A stretch of DNA of 42,297 nt, taken from NCBI GenBank assembly GCA_031255855.1, contig JAIRRS010000125.1, positions 1 through 42,297 on the forward strand, in the 5' to 3' direction. Below the pieces are notes generated by a model. The model was not told the DNA's origin and ran no database searches. It was given only the letters and a program-made list of their open reading frames with translations. Shown one piece after another: positions 33,977 through 42,297 of the stretch; the stretch's first letter is position 1, and each line of letters opens with the position of its first letter. The stretch is from Tannerellaceae bacterium. GTDB taxonomy: Bacteria > Bacteroidota > Bacteroidia > Bacteroidales > Tannerellaceae. A program made the translations under genes and the position numbers.

Positions 33977-34633
33977 ATGGGGAAATTACACAGGGAACTT
34001 CAACTGACGGCCGACGGGAGCCATACTTTATTCATCCGGGAAATGGACGAGCATTACCACTCAGTAAACGGAGCCATACAAGAGTCGCGCCATGTCTTTA
34101 TCGAAGCGGGATTAAAGCAACTGAAAAAAGAGAACCTCCGGATAGTGGAGATAGGCTTCGGCACCGGCCTGAATACATTCCTCACATTGCTGGAAACATC
34201 TTCCCCTGTAGAATACCATACCATCGAACGCTATCCCTTATCCATGGATATCATACAATCCTTAAACTACGGTAAGATAATCGACCCGGAAAAGAGAGAA
34301 CTTTTCCTTTCTCTCCATACGGCTCCCTGGAATAAGCCGGTAAAAATTACAGCTTCTTTCATCCTGCACAAAGTAATTGGAGACAGCAACACTTGTGAAT
34401 TTCCAAAACAAACAGATTTGGTTTACTTCGATGCCTTTGCACCCGACAAACAGCCGGAAATGTGGAATCCCGAAATCTTTGCCAAACTTTACGATTGCAT
34501 GCAAACGGGAGGAATACTTACTACCTATTGTGCCAAAGGAAGCGTACGCCGTATGATGCAAGAAGCCGGATATTCTGTTGAAAGAATACCCGGCCCTCCA
34601 GGAAAGCGCGAAATGATTCGCGCTGTGAAATAG
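33977..34633 (+). CDS. mnmD: tRNA 5-methylaminomethyl-2-thiouridine methyltransferase MnmD
   Basis: MnmD methylates the wobble uridine modification (nm5s2U to mnm5s2U) of certain tRNAs; it corresponds to the N-terminal domain of E. coli MnmC. The 218-residue protein has the SAM-binding loop VEIGFGTGLNTFL (about 56-68), the motif DAFAPDKQPEMW (about 152-163) and CAKGSVRRMMQEAGY, all typical. It lacks the oxidase domain, as usual in Bacteroidetes. The family's N-terminus (ELQLTADGSHTLF) confirms the start. It converges on trxA. Confidence 0.93.
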   Translation: MGKLHRELQLTADGSHTLFIREMDEHYHSVNGAIQESRHVFIEAGLKQLKKENLRIVEIGFGTGLNTFLTLLETSSPVEYHTIERYPLSMDIIQSLNYGKIIDPEKRELFLSLHTAPWNKPVKITASFILHKVIGDSNTCEFPKQTDLVYFDAFAPDKQPEMWNPEIFAKLYDCMQTGGILTTYCAKGSVRRMMQEAGYSVERIPGPPGKREMIRAVK

Positions 34634-34635
34634 TA

Positions 34636-34959
34636 TTAATATAACTTTAATAGAGCATCTATTTTATCTACAAATGCAGACTTCCCGGCAGCGCCCACCA
34701 GTTTGTCCACGACTTTTCCATCTTTGAAAAAAAGTATCGTAGGAATATTTCTGACACCGAATTTAGCAACTACCTCATCGTTGCTGTCTACATCCATTTT
34801 ACCAATCGTAACACGGCCTGTATATTCCTTATCTAATTCATCAATGATTGGGCCGACCATACGGCAGGGTCCACACCATTCTGCCCAAAAGTCTACTACC
34901 ATAGGCTTACCGGAATTTAGCAATTCCTCGAAATTACTGTCAGTTACTTCTAATGCCAT
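34636..34959 (-). CDS. trxA: Thioredoxin
   Basis: This 107-residue disulfide reductase has the active site WCGPC with Cys29 and Cys32 and the cis-proline motif IPTILFFKDG near residue 75. Length and lack of a signal peptide fit the cytoplasmic TrxA. It lies 33 bp after dnaE on the same strand, with an AAAGGA ribosome site, and is probably co-transcribed with it. The dnaE-trxA order is conserved in Bacteroidetes. Confidence 0.96.
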   Translation of the reverse strand: MALEVTDSNFEELLNSGKPMVVDFWAEWCGPCRMVGPIIDELDKEYTGRVTIGKMDVDSNDEVVAKFGVRNIPTILFFKDGKVVDKLVGAAGKSAFVDKIDALLKLY

Positions 34960-34992
34960 AACTTGTCCTTTTTCTTACGTTTATTAGTTTAT

Positions 34993-37900
34993 TTAATTTA
35001 TTTTGAAGTCCATATCTTCGTTTTCATCCAGAAAATCTATTAATTCACGGGTCACATTCAACCGGACATTTTGGGAAAAGAAATTCAACACTACATTATG
35101 TTCGCCGTCTACCACTTTAAAATATAACAAACTTTGCCCCGGATTAGTTTTAATTATTGCGGAAAGTTCATTAATTATCGGTTCATCCAAATTATGGATC
35201 GGAACGATAATGTCTATCTTTTCTATTAAATTATCTTTTTCGCTTTGTAAAAGGCGTATGGAACTCACGCGGAAATCCAGTTCTCCTTCTTTCCAACGAT
35301 GGGATTCCATCCGTCCCCGGATTAATAAATACATGCCTACCCGCAAGTATTTGCCGTATTCAATATAATCGTTGCCAAAAAAAGCAATCTCGGTGCTCCC
35401 TGTGAAATCTTCAATTTTCATCACCCCGTATGGGCTTCCCCGCCGGGTTGTTCCTTCACGAGCCTCGGTTACAATACCACCCATCAGGATTTCTTTCCCC
35501 TGGAGCAGCTCTTTATCATTTAATTCCACTACACCTGTGTTGCATACGTGGGTGAGAATAATCCGGTATTCGTCTAATGGATGAGCCGATAAATAAATGC
35601 CCACCAGTTCTTTTTCCTTGTTCAAACGTTCTAAATCGCTCCAGCGAGGGCATTTCGGCAACTCCGGTTTTAATATCGATGCGAAGCTATCGTCGCCAAA
35701 AAGGGAATTGGCTGCCGTGGATTTATCTGTCTGGAACTTATTGCCGTAGCGTACCAATGTTTCGAGGAAGACTTCTCCTTTTCCATTGTCTGCGAAGAAT
35801 TGTTCACGCTGGATGCCTAAGTTATCAAACGCGCCTGCCAATGCAAGGGCTTCAATATTCTTTTTGTTACAGGCGGTTAAGTTAATCCGTTCCACAAAGT
35901 TGAATATGCCGGAAAACGGCCCGTTATTTTTCCGTTCTTCAACAATATTGACCACAGCCGACTCTCCTACTCCTTTGACAGCGCCCAATCCGAAACGAAT
36001 ATCACCTTTTTTGTTTACACCGAACTTATGGATCGATTCATTTACGTCGGGACCTAACACTTGAATGCCCATCACCTTACATTCGTCCATGAATTTGGTG
36101 ATATCGGATATGTTCGAGAGGCTTCGGCTCAATACGGCCGCCATATATTCCGAAGGGTAATTGGCTTTTAAGTAAGCTGTCTGGTAAGCCACCCAGGAAT
36201 AACAGGTGGCATGACTTTTATTAAACGCATACGAAGCAAACTTTTCCCAGTCTCCCCATATCTTATTCAATGTTTTTTCGTCGTAACCATTGGCTTTACC
36301 CCCTGCAAGGAACTTCTCTTTCAGTTCATTCATCTTGTCGATGAGCTTCTTTCCCATCGCTTTGCGCAAAGCGTCACTCTCGCCACGGGTAAAGTTGGCC
36401 AACAGGCGGGAAAGTAACATGACCTGTTCCTGGTAAACAGTAATGCCATACGTATCGCGCAAATAACGCTCCATCACCGGGATATCATATTTTATTTCTT
36501 CACGGCCATGTTTACGGGCGACAAAAGAAGGAATATAATCCATCGGTCCCGGACGATACAGGGCATTCATCGCTATCAGGTCTTCAAACTTGCTCGGTTG
36601 GAGTTCTTTCAGGTATTTCTGCATTCCGGCAGATTCAAACTGGAATGTACCGGTGGTTTTACCCTGGCAATACAATTCAAAGGTTTTCTCGTCCTCCAGG
36701 CTAATTTGGTTAATATCTACTTCCTTTCCTGTCGTGAGAAGTACATTTTCAACCGCATCTTTTATGATTGATAAGGTTTTCAGTCCAAGGAAGTCCATCT
36801 TGATAAGTCCTGTTTCTTCGATAACGGAACCTTCATATTGCGTGACCAACATCTCTTCGCCGGTCTCCTTGTCTTTCGCCGTGCTCACAGGGACTACATC
36901 CGATATATCGCTTTGCCCGATAATCACACCACAGGCATGCACGCCTGTATTCCGTACATTCCCCTCCAGCATCTGGGCATACTTCAATGTTTCCCGTGTA
37001 AGGGTATCCGGCGAAGCGGCTGCTTCTCTTAATTCAGGCACATGTTCAATCGCGGCCTTCAGATTTACCTTTTTTACATTTGATATCTTGTCGGGGACTA
37101 ATTTCGCCAAACGGTTCGACTCAGTCAACGGAAGTTTTTGTACACGCGCCACATCTTTGATAGCCGACTTTGTTGCCATCGTACCATAAGTAATGATATG
37201 GGCAACTTTTTCTTTTCCGTATTTATTCGTCACCCAATCCAATACACGTCCACGCCCGTCGTCGTCAAAATCAACGTCAATATCAGGCATTGATATACGG
37301 TCGGGGTTAAGGAATCGTTCGAACAGCAAATCATACTTGATCGGGTCGATATCCGTAATTCCCAAACAATAAGCAACAGCCGAACCGGCTGCTGAACCAC
37401 GCCCGGGTCCTACGGAAACACCCATCTTTCGGGCAGCAGCGATGAAATCCTGCACGATTAGGAAATACCCCGGATATCCCATACGCTTGACAGTATCCAA
37501 CTCAAAGTCGATCCGTTCTGCCACTTCAGGCGTCAATGATTCACCATATTTCTTTTTGGCCCCTTCGTAGGTAAGATGCCGTAGGTATTCATCCGAATCC
37601 GCAAATCCTTCCGGAATCGGGAAATCCGGCATCAAAGGATCATTATCAATCGAATAATATTCTACCTTTTCGGCTATTTCCAATGTATTACTCAAAGCCT
37701 CCGGAATATCAGAAAATATAGCATTCATTTCCGCCCTCGTTTTCATCCATTCCTGTTTGGTGTAACGCATACGGTTAGGGTCGTCCAAATCCTTTCCTGT
37801 GCTTAAGCAAATCAACCGGTCGTGCGCTTCGGCATCTTCTTCATTGACAAAGTGGACATCATTCGTGGCAATGATCTTTATATCATGCTTCCGCGCTAGT

Positions 37901-38637
37901 TCTATCAGCGCCTCATTTACGTTCTGCTGCTTCGGGAATGTTGTCTGGTCGGCATTGGGATTATTCGTTTGGTGACGCTGAAGTTCCAAATAATAATCAT
38001 TGCCAAACAGATTTTTAAACCATAAAACCGATTCTTCCGCTTTTTCCAACCTCCCATTCATTATATGTTGGGGAATTTCTCCACCCAAACATGCAGAGCA
38101 AACGATCAAATCTTCATGATACTTTTCCAGTAACTCTTTATCTATGCGTGGACGACTGTAAAAACCTTCTGTCCACGAAACAGACACCATTTTTATCAGG
38201 TTCTTATATCCTTTCAATGTTTTAGCCAGAACAATCAAATGCCATCCGCTCATGTCTTCTTTCCCATCTTTCAAAAGCCTTCCATTACGGGCGCAATAAC
38301 ACTCGCAACCAAGTATGGGTTTAAACAAATGCGTCTTTTCCTCTTCAATTTTTTCGGAAAGTTTTTTCATCCGTTCCAGGTCTTCCTCCGTCGGATTTGT
38401 CTTGTCGTTTAAACCATTCAGTTCTTTCTGGCAATCTTTAATAATGCCTTGGTATTTGCTATTTTTCTTCTGTACTTTATTATAGAATTCTTTTATACCG
38501 AACATATTTCCATGGTCGGTAATAGCAATCGCAGGCATGTCATCTTTTAAAGCCTTTTCCACTAAGGCATCTATCGATGCTTGTCCATCTAAAAGCGAAT
38601 ATTGCGTGTGAACATGCAAATGTATGAATGGTACCAT
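34993..38637 (-). CDS. dnaE: DNA polymerase III subunit alpha
   Basis: DnaE is the replicative polymerase. I start at the ATG at 38637 (MVPFIHLHVHTQYSLLDG); a TTG 6 bp upstream is less likely. The 1214-residue protein has the PHP domain at the N-terminus and the palm with GPGRGSAAGSAVAYC (near 410) and PDIDVDFDDDGR, which carries the catalytic aspartates. The thumb and fingers include FTRGESDALRKAMGKK, followed by a helix-hairpin-helix region, an OB fold (about 1015-1090) and the tau-binding tail. Nothing is missing. Confidence 0.97.
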   Translation of the reverse strand: MVPFIHLHVHTQYSLLDGQASIDALVEKALKDDMPAIAITDHGNMFGIKEFYNKVQKKNSKYQGIIKDCQKELNGLNDKTNPTEEDLERMKKLSEKIEEEKTHLFKPILGCECYCARNGRLLKDGKEDMSGWHLIVLAKTLKGYKNLIKMVSVSWTEGFYSRPRIDKELLEKYHEDLIVCSACLGGEIPQHIMNGRLEKAEESVLWFKNLFGNDYYLELQRHQTNNPNADQTTFPKQQNVNEALIELARKHDIKIIATNDVHFVNEEDAEAHDRLICLSTGKDLDDPNRMRYTKQEWMKTRAEMNAIFSDIPEALSNTLEIAEKVEYYSIDNDPLMPDFPIPEGFADSDEYLRHLTYEGAKKKYGESLTPEVAERIDFELDTVKRMGYPGYFLIVQDFIAAARKMGVSVGPGRGSAAGSAVAYCLGITDIDPIKYDLLFERFLNPDRISMPDIDVDFDDDGRGRVLDWVTNKYGKEKVAHIITYGTMATKSAIKDVARVQKLPLTESNRLAKLVPDKISNVKKVNLKAAIEHVPELREAAASPDTLTRETLKYAQMLEGNVRNTGVHACGVIIGQSDISDVVPVSTAKDKETGEEMLVTQYEGSVIEETGLIKMDFLGLKTLSIIKDAVENVLLTTGKEVDINQISLEDEKTFELYCQGKTTGTFQFESAGMQKYLKELQPSKFEDLIAMNALYRPGPMDYIPSFVARKHGREEIKYDIPVMERYLRDTYGITVYQEQVMLLSRLLANFTRGESDALRKAMGKKLIDKMNELKEKFLAGGKANGYDEKTLNKIWGDWEKFASYAFNKSHATCYSWVAYQTAYLKANYPSEYMAAVLSRSLSNISDITKFMDECKVMGIQVLGPDVNESIHKFGVNKKGDIRFGLGAVKGVGESAVVNIVEERKNNGPFSGIFNFVERINLTACNKKNIEALALAGAFDNLGIQREQFFADNGKGEVFLETLVRYGNKFQTDKSTAANSLFGDDSFASILKPELPKCPRWSDLERLNKEKELVGIYLSAHPLDEYRIILTHVCNTGVVELNDKELLQGKEILMGGIVTEAREGTTRRGSPYGVMKIEDFTGSTEIAFFGNDYIEYGKYLRVGMYLLIRGRMESHRWKEGELDFRVSSIRLLQSEKDNLIEKIDIIVPIHNLDEPIINELSAIIKTNPGQSLLYFKVVDGEHNVVLNFFSQNVRLNVTRELIDFLDENEDMDFKIN

Positions 38638-38804
38638 AACCAATACTTATCAGCATTTTAATTTTGAGCCATAAAGATATGAAAAGTATGCCTATGATAA
38701 AAGACCTGTTGATAACTTTCCTTGTTTATCAAATAGAATAATTCGATGTGCCTTTTTCTTGTTTTTTGCTTTCAGATTGCTTATTCCGGATAAAATAATA
38801 TTTT

Positions 38805-39488
38805 TCAAAAGGCAATCGCTACATTTACTATTTTGTCGCCCAACGTCCAATTGGGACCTTCTTTTACTACCCGCAAAGCCTCTTGGTCGGCTATAGGACA
38901 AAGGGATTTTTTGACAGCCAAATCATATGGCCGGCCTTTGGCATTTACTTTAAAGGCGACAACCACTTTTCCTTTTGCATTCCCGCACTTGTCGAAGGTC
39001 GGAATAAACAAGCTCTCTTTCAGATACTGTTCATAAGCTTTCTTTCCAGGTATCGGTATGGGGCTCCCTTCGGTTGGTATATCAATAAAAGGCTCCGGTT
39101 CGGGAATAATCAATTGACGCGAAACGGCCAATGGTTTCGGCTCTTGTTGTACAATTTCAACAGAGGTGTTTTCCGAATAAACAATCATGCCTCTATCCGA
39201 CACCGGATTACCATACATCAGGAAATAGACGCTCAAACCTGCCAGTAGCAACAGGCTGGCAGCAACACTGAATATTTCGGCAAAGGAAGTTCTTTTACGG
39301 GTTTTACGGGTTTTACGCTTTATTCCGGTTTCCATTTCCCACATCCGCATTTCAAAGTTTACTTTTTCATCCAACATGTCATACCCTTCCAAAGCTTCAG
39401 ATAAAAAAGGGTCTTTCATCGCCTTCCGTTCGATGTGATGGGCTTCCTTTCCTCTGCGGGAACCAGATATGTATTCTTTGAATTTCAT
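38805..39488 (-). CDS. Anti-sigma-like membrane protein with TonB C-terminal domain
   Basis: This 227-residue protein has a short cytoplasmic N-terminal part (residues 1-65) rich in acidic and basic residues, resembling the anti-sigma proteins of Bacteroidetes. One membrane span (about 70-90, FSVAASLLLLAGLSVYFLM) and a Pro/Glu-rich periplasmic linker follow. A TonB C-terminal domain (about 155-227) ends VVKEGPNWTLGDKIVNVAIAF. Its start overlaps the ECF sigma gene by 4 bp, so it probably holds that sigma factor. The TonB-like domain may sense or drive outer membrane receptors. Function is inferred from order and domains. Confidence 0.78.
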   Translation of the reverse strand: MKFKEYISGSRRGKEAHHIERKAMKDPFLSEALEGYDMLDEKVNFEMRMWEMETGIKRKTRKTRKRTSFAEIFSVAASLLLLAGLSVYFLMYGNPVSDRGMIVYSENTSVEIVQQEPKPLAVSRQLIIPEPEPFIDIPTEGSPIPIPGKKAYEQYLKESLFIPTFDKCGNAKGKVVVAFKVNAKGRPYDLAVKKSLCPIADQEALRVVKEGPNWTLGDKIVNVAIAF

Positions 39489-40057
39489 TTTCTATTCCTT
39501 TCAATACAAATTTTCAAATTGCGTTTACCATTCTGTATAAAACTTTTAACCTTACTCAAAGCATATCCTGTTTTTTCCACGATATCAGCATACGACATTT
39601 CGTCGAAGAAAAAATATGAAATACTGATACGCTGAGGCTCCGGGAGCTTTTCCATACAATTTTTCAATCTGTGTATCTCTTCACTTTCGTTTTCTTCTTC
39701 AGTTAATAGATGCAGAAATTCGTCCGATTCCATGAGATTGACATCATAATCTATTCTAATCTCTTTGTTTTCTTTCCGGAATATCTGTAAGCAATGATTT
39801 CTCACCACCGTATGCAGCCATGTTTTGAAAACAATAATCTCGTAACTGTTTACTTTTGTAAACAGGTCTTCAAAAAGTTGCATCACAGCATCTTGTGCTT
39901 TATCCGCATCTTTCAGATATTTCAGGCAAACACCAAATATTAACGGGATATAACGGCTGTACAATTCCCCAAAACAATCGGCATTCCCGGTTTTCTTGAA
40001 TTGCGACAACAATTCTTCATCGGTCAATTTCGCTATATCTTTCTTTCCGGACAACAT
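39485..40057 (-). CDS. ECF-type RNA polymerase sigma factor
   Basis: I start at the ATG at 40057 (MLSGKKDIAKLTDEELL); the frame is open further but that part covers the permease end and reads as non-coding. The 190-residue protein has sigma region 2 (about 30-95, with YSRYIPLIFGVCLKYLKDADKAQDAV) and region 4 (about 135-185, with PEPQRISISYFFFDEMSYADIVEKTG). It overlaps the TonB-domain anti-sigma gene, a pair typical of extracytoplasmic signalling. A strong hairpin lies in its leader. Confidence 0.9.
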   Translation of the reverse strand: MLSGKKDIAKLTDEELLSQFKKTGNADCFGELYSRYIPLIFGVCLKYLKDADKAQDAVMQLFEDLFTKVNSYEIIVFKTWLHTVVRNHCLQIFRKENKEIRIDYDVNLMESDEFLHLLTEEENESEEIHRLKNCMEKLPEPQRISISYFFFDEMSYADIVEKTGYALSKVKSFIQNGKRNLKICIERNRK

Positions 40058-40085
40058 GATACCCTGAAACCCGATCTTGGAGATA

Positions 40086-40108
40086 GGGCGCGGCCCCGAG
40101 AGGCCGCC
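40086..40108 (-). other. GC-rich hairpin before the ECF sigma gene
   Basis: On the minus strand, AGGGCG-GCC pairs with GGC-C..GCGCCCT, giving 6 plus 3 base pairs with a 2-nt bulge around a short TCTCGG loop. No T run follows, so it is not a standard terminator. It lies between the permease stop (40114) and the sigma start (40057), where it could stabilise or control the sigma mRNA, or pause read-through from the permease operon. Confidence 0.4.
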
Positions 40109-40113
40109 CTGGT

Positions 40114-41409
40114 CTATATAAATATATAATTTAAGATAAATACAGCGGCAAGAATGTACATGGGAATGGTTATCTCTTTGTACTTGCCACTGAGTAGCTT
40201 TACCAATACATAACAAAGTAAACCCAGTATCATTCCGTCGGCAATGGAATAGGTAAGTACCATCATAATTATGGTAGTGAAGGCAGGAAGAGCTTCCGAA
40301 ATATCTCCCATGTCTATTTTTTTAATCGAATCCATCATCAATACCCCGACTAATACCAATGCGCCTGTGGTTGCTGCTCCGGGTATAAGGAGAAAGATGG
40401 GTGCAAAAAACAACGCAACAATAAATAATACTCCTGTAGCAAACGATGTAAGTCCCGAACGCCCACCTTCTGCTATTCCGGAAGCGCTTTCCACATACGT
40501 AGTAATCGTAGAACATCCTAAAACAGCGCCTACTGTTGTCCCGATGGCATCAGACATCATGGCCTCTCTCACACGGGGTATTTCACCATCTTCTTTCATA
40601 ATACCCGTTTTGGTAGCCAGCCCCACCAATGTCCCTGCCGTATCGAATATATTCATGAAAAGAAGGGTGAAGATGATAATTGCCATATCAAGAGTAAAGA
40701 ACTCATGGAAGTCGAATTTCCAGAATGTGGGCTCCAGCGAATGAGGCATCGAAACCGGCATAAAACTTTCCGGTATTTGCGTTACTCCTAAAGGTATCCC
40801 AATAAGCGTACAAATAATGATACTGAAAAAGAGGGCGCCTTTCACTTTTTTGATCATCAGCGCCCCACTCAATATTATCCCGGTCATAGCTAATACGGAA
40901 GTAGGAGTAAATGCGCCCAATTGCACAAAAGTGGAAGGATTTAATTCGATAATCCCGGCATTTTTCAACCCTATAAAGGCGATAAACATACCAATCCCGG
41001 CTGATATGGCATACCGTAGATTCATTGGGATACTGTCTAATATAATCTCACGTATATTGATAAATGTAATCAGGATAAAGATAACCCCTTCGACAAACAT
41101 CGCTGTCAGGGCGGTTTGCCACGAATAACCCATCGCTTCTACAAGCGTGAAAGCGAAGAATGCATTCAGGGCCATACTGGGAGCTTGCGCAAAAGGCAAT
41201 TTTGCCATAAAAGCAAGTAGCAACGTGGCAATGGCGGAGGCCAACGCCGTAGCCGTAAAAACGGCGCTTTTGTCCATGCCTGCCGTTCCTAATATGGAAG
41301 GGTTGACGGCCAGTATGTAACTCATCGTGAGAAAAGTAGTCAACCCGGCGATAAGTTCTGTCCGGACAGTCATGGTTTTCTTATCAAAACCTACGAATTT
41401 TTGTATCAT
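40114..41409 (-). CDS. NCS2-family nucleobase permease (AzgA-like)
   Basis: This 431-residue inner membrane protein belongs to the guanine/hypoxanthine/adenine (AzgA) branch of NCS2 transporters. Hallmarks are TELIAGLTTFLTMSYILAVNP near the N-terminus, FAQAPSMALNAFFAF (about 75-89), the helix with MNLRYAISAGIGMFIAFIGLKNAG and the substrate-site region FDTAGTLVGLATKTG. About 12-14 membrane segments are visible. I start at the ATG at 41409, 2 bp after the DUF5020 stop; a TTG at 41415 would overlap that stop. The exact base transported is unknown. Confidence 0.93.
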   Translation of the reverse strand: MIQKFVGFDKKTMTVRTELIAGLTTFLTMSYILAVNPSILGTAGMDKSAVFTATALASAIATLLLAFMAKLPFAQAPSMALNAFFAFTLVEAMGYSWQTALTAMFVEGVIFILITFINIREIILDSIPMNLRYAISAGIGMFIAFIGLKNAGIIELNPSTFVQLGAFTPTSVLAMTGIILSGALMIKKVKGALFFSIIICTLIGIPLGVTQIPESFMPVSMPHSLEPTFWKFDFHEFFTLDMAIIIFTLLFMNIFDTAGTLVGLATKTGIMKEDGEIPRVREAMMSDAIGTTVGAVLGCSTITTYVESASGIAEGGRSGLTSFATGVLFIVALFFAPIFLLIPGAATTGALVLVGVLMMDSIKKIDMGDISEALPAFTTIIMMVLTYSIADGMILGLLCYVLVKLLSGKYKEITIPMYILAAVFILNYIFI

Positions 41410-41411
41410 AA

Positions 41412-42116
41412 TCAATTAAATGTCCATTTAATAGCCAGTGTCGGGATGGCATAAAACCCACCGCGATTGGCAAAGTTATAGGTTAATTCTACTTCGCTTC
41501 CCACACTCAGGTTGAAATCATCCGCTATCCCGTTCATTTTATTTAAATTCATCCAAAACTGCGGTTCTGCCATAAAGATAAAATCACCTGCTGCGGTCTT
41601 TTCTTTCCAAAAATCGGCAAAGCCTGTAAATGTACAAAGACCGTCGTTGAAAAAATGAAGATACCAAGTGCCGGTTAATTGGAAATTATGCGGCTTGTCA
41701 TTCTTCTGAATATATTTATACATCGTGCTAAAGGCAAATCCTTTCGTGAAATCACCACTATTATAGGTATAAGTCAATCCACCCAGGTATGCATTTTGAA
41801 AAGGAAACGACTCCGTGACTCCGCCATTATATTCCACATGGATAGAAAACGGGCCTTCGCGGAAGTTCAACTCGCGGGCGATTTCCCAATAGGCCGAGAC
41901 AATTCCTTTACTTTCATAATCCATATCAATAAAAAAGAATGTGCTTCCCCACTTATCCGGCTTAAACATTTCGACCGTAGAGGTCAACACTGGCCGTCCA
42001 TTCAACTCTTTGTTGTACATCGACCCTCCTAAATCATAGTGTAACTGGATGTTCTGCCCCATCAACAGGCCAAACGGCAACAGGATAAGAACCTTTAAAA
42101 TCAGGTATTTTCTCAT
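41412..42116 (-). CDS. DUF5020 outer membrane protein, Tsx-like
   Basis: This 234-residue protein has a signal peptide (LILKVLILLPFGLLMGQ). A barrel of alternating strands follows, ending in FYAIPTLAIKWTFN. DUF5020 resembles the nucleoside-channel Tsx family in shape (for example NAYLGGLTYTYNSGDFTKGF and ELNFREGPFSIHVEYNGG). It sits directly before the NCS2 permease with a near-zero gap. A role in passage of nucleosides or bases across the outer membrane is inferred from this pairing. A -7 element, TATTTTTG, lies upstream on the minus strand (42176-42169). Confidence 0.82.
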   Translation of the reverse strand: MRKYLILKVLILLPFGLLMGQNIQLHYDLGGSMYNKELNGRPVLTSTVEMFKPDKWGSTFFFIDMDYESKGIVSAYWEIARELNFREGPFSIHVEYNGGVTESFPFQNAYLGGLTYTYNSGDFTKGFAFSTMYKYIQKNDKPHNFQLTGTWYLHFFNDGLCTFTGFADFWKEKTAAGDFIFMAEPQFWMNLNKMNGIADDFNLSVGSEVELTYNFANRGGFYAIPTLAIKWTFN

Positions 42117-42168
42117 TGGTTATCAAGATTATTGTTCTATTATTGTTCTATTTTCGTTAAAGAAAGCG

Positions 42169-42176
42169 CAAAAATA
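42169..42176 (-). promoter_or_regulatory. -7 element for the DUF5020-permease operon
   Basis: TATTTTTG on the minus strand matches TAnnTTTG and would start transcription near 42162, about 45 bp before the ATG at 42116. No convincing -33 box lies at the usual distance, so regulation by an activator is possible. Confidence 0.45.
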
Positions 42177-42220
42177 GTAAAAAAAGAACACAGCTCGCAT
42201 TTGTTACAATATATATATCA

Positions 42221-42297
42221 CTACAAACGGTTGCTTATCTGCAAATTGGCAGCTAGTTCAGGTGCGTTTTCTATGATTTGCCGGCGGATTAGGTTGC
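42221..42297 (-). CDS. 3' end of a gene running in from the right edge
   Basis: On the minus strand the frame from the window edge is open and ends at a TAG at 42221-42223. The last 24 codons read RRQIIENAPELAANLQISNRL at the C-terminus, given here only as a short part. The sequence is protein-like and uses common codons, so it is probably a real C-terminus. The family cannot be named from it. The stop lies about 45 bp before the -7 element of the DUF5020 operon. Confidence 0.5.
   Translation of the reverse strand, partial: NLIRRQIIENAPELAANLQISNRL

Noticed and set aside
38692..38901. 69-codon minus-strand frame after the TonB-domain protein
   Set aside because: Most of it overlaps the TonB-domain gene in another frame, and the remainder is AT-rich with no recognisable pattern.
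40058..40216. N-terminal extension of the ECF sigma factor
   Set aside because: The extra 53 codons run across the leader hairpin and into the permease gene and have no sigma-like content.

Overview
The window looks like chromosomal DNA of a Bacteroidales bacterium, probably a Tannerellaceae/Parabacteroides-type or related gut or oral lineage. The evidence is a STN/TonB-dependent receptor with a carboxypeptidase-like extension, DUF5020, LVIVD and DUF4874/DUF4832 proteins, a bacterial GH3 auxin-like enzyme, and many promoters of the Bacteroidetes form (TTTG-like -33 and TAnnTTTG -7). No rRNA, tRNA, CRISPR array or intact mobile element was seen. The genus is an inference.

Layout. (1) 1-2640 is an AT-rich accessory stretch. 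It holds a decayed hipA kinase gene, a four-helix small membrane protein and two small peptides with textbook double-glycine leaders. Both predicted mature peptides carry a GxxxG motif, so they may form an undescribed two-peptide bacteriocin. (2) 2641-14905 is mostly core. It contains an esterase lipoprotein, purN, the acpP-fabF-rnc operon, a Ser-rich lipoprotein, a patatin/Omp85-type protein, a DUF2461 protein, a DUF4874/DUF4832 protein, a PadR-PspC pair and greA-HIT. The greA leader carries a terminator-like hairpin between its promoter and the gene, recalling the greA leader of E. coli. (3) 15186-17488 is a second AT-rich island. It has a DMT exporter behind two proteins I cannot place, and a collapsed outer membrane protein gene. 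(4) 17489-24152 holds a TPR-less membrane-bound regulator, pyrH, a giant beta-helix/beta-propeller protein, and then two genes that have both lost their 5' ends. (5) 24142-34959 holds the GH3-family enzyme, pfkA, a four-gene outer-membrane operon (241-aa secreted protein, TonB receptor, MG2-like protein, GH2 enzyme), mnmD and trxA. (6) 34993-42297 holds dnaE, an ECF sigma factor with a TonB-like anti-sigma protein, an NCS2 nucleobase permease with a DUF5020 outer membrane protein, and the end of one further gene.

Functional links. acpP-fabF-rnc is the conserved fatty acid/RNase III operon. DUF5020 and the NCS2 permease are almost fused and plausibly move nucleobases or nucleosides across both membranes. 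The PadR gene has inverted repeats across its own promoter and probably autoregulates itself and the PspC gene. A nested palindromic repeat occurs twice, at 2527-2606 and 22430-22530, and its central stem differs by two compensated base pairs, which indicates a mobile or selected hairpin family. Several genes (hipA, the OMP at 17049, the OMP/LVIVD pair at 22568-24152) are decaying by internal or 5' deletions.
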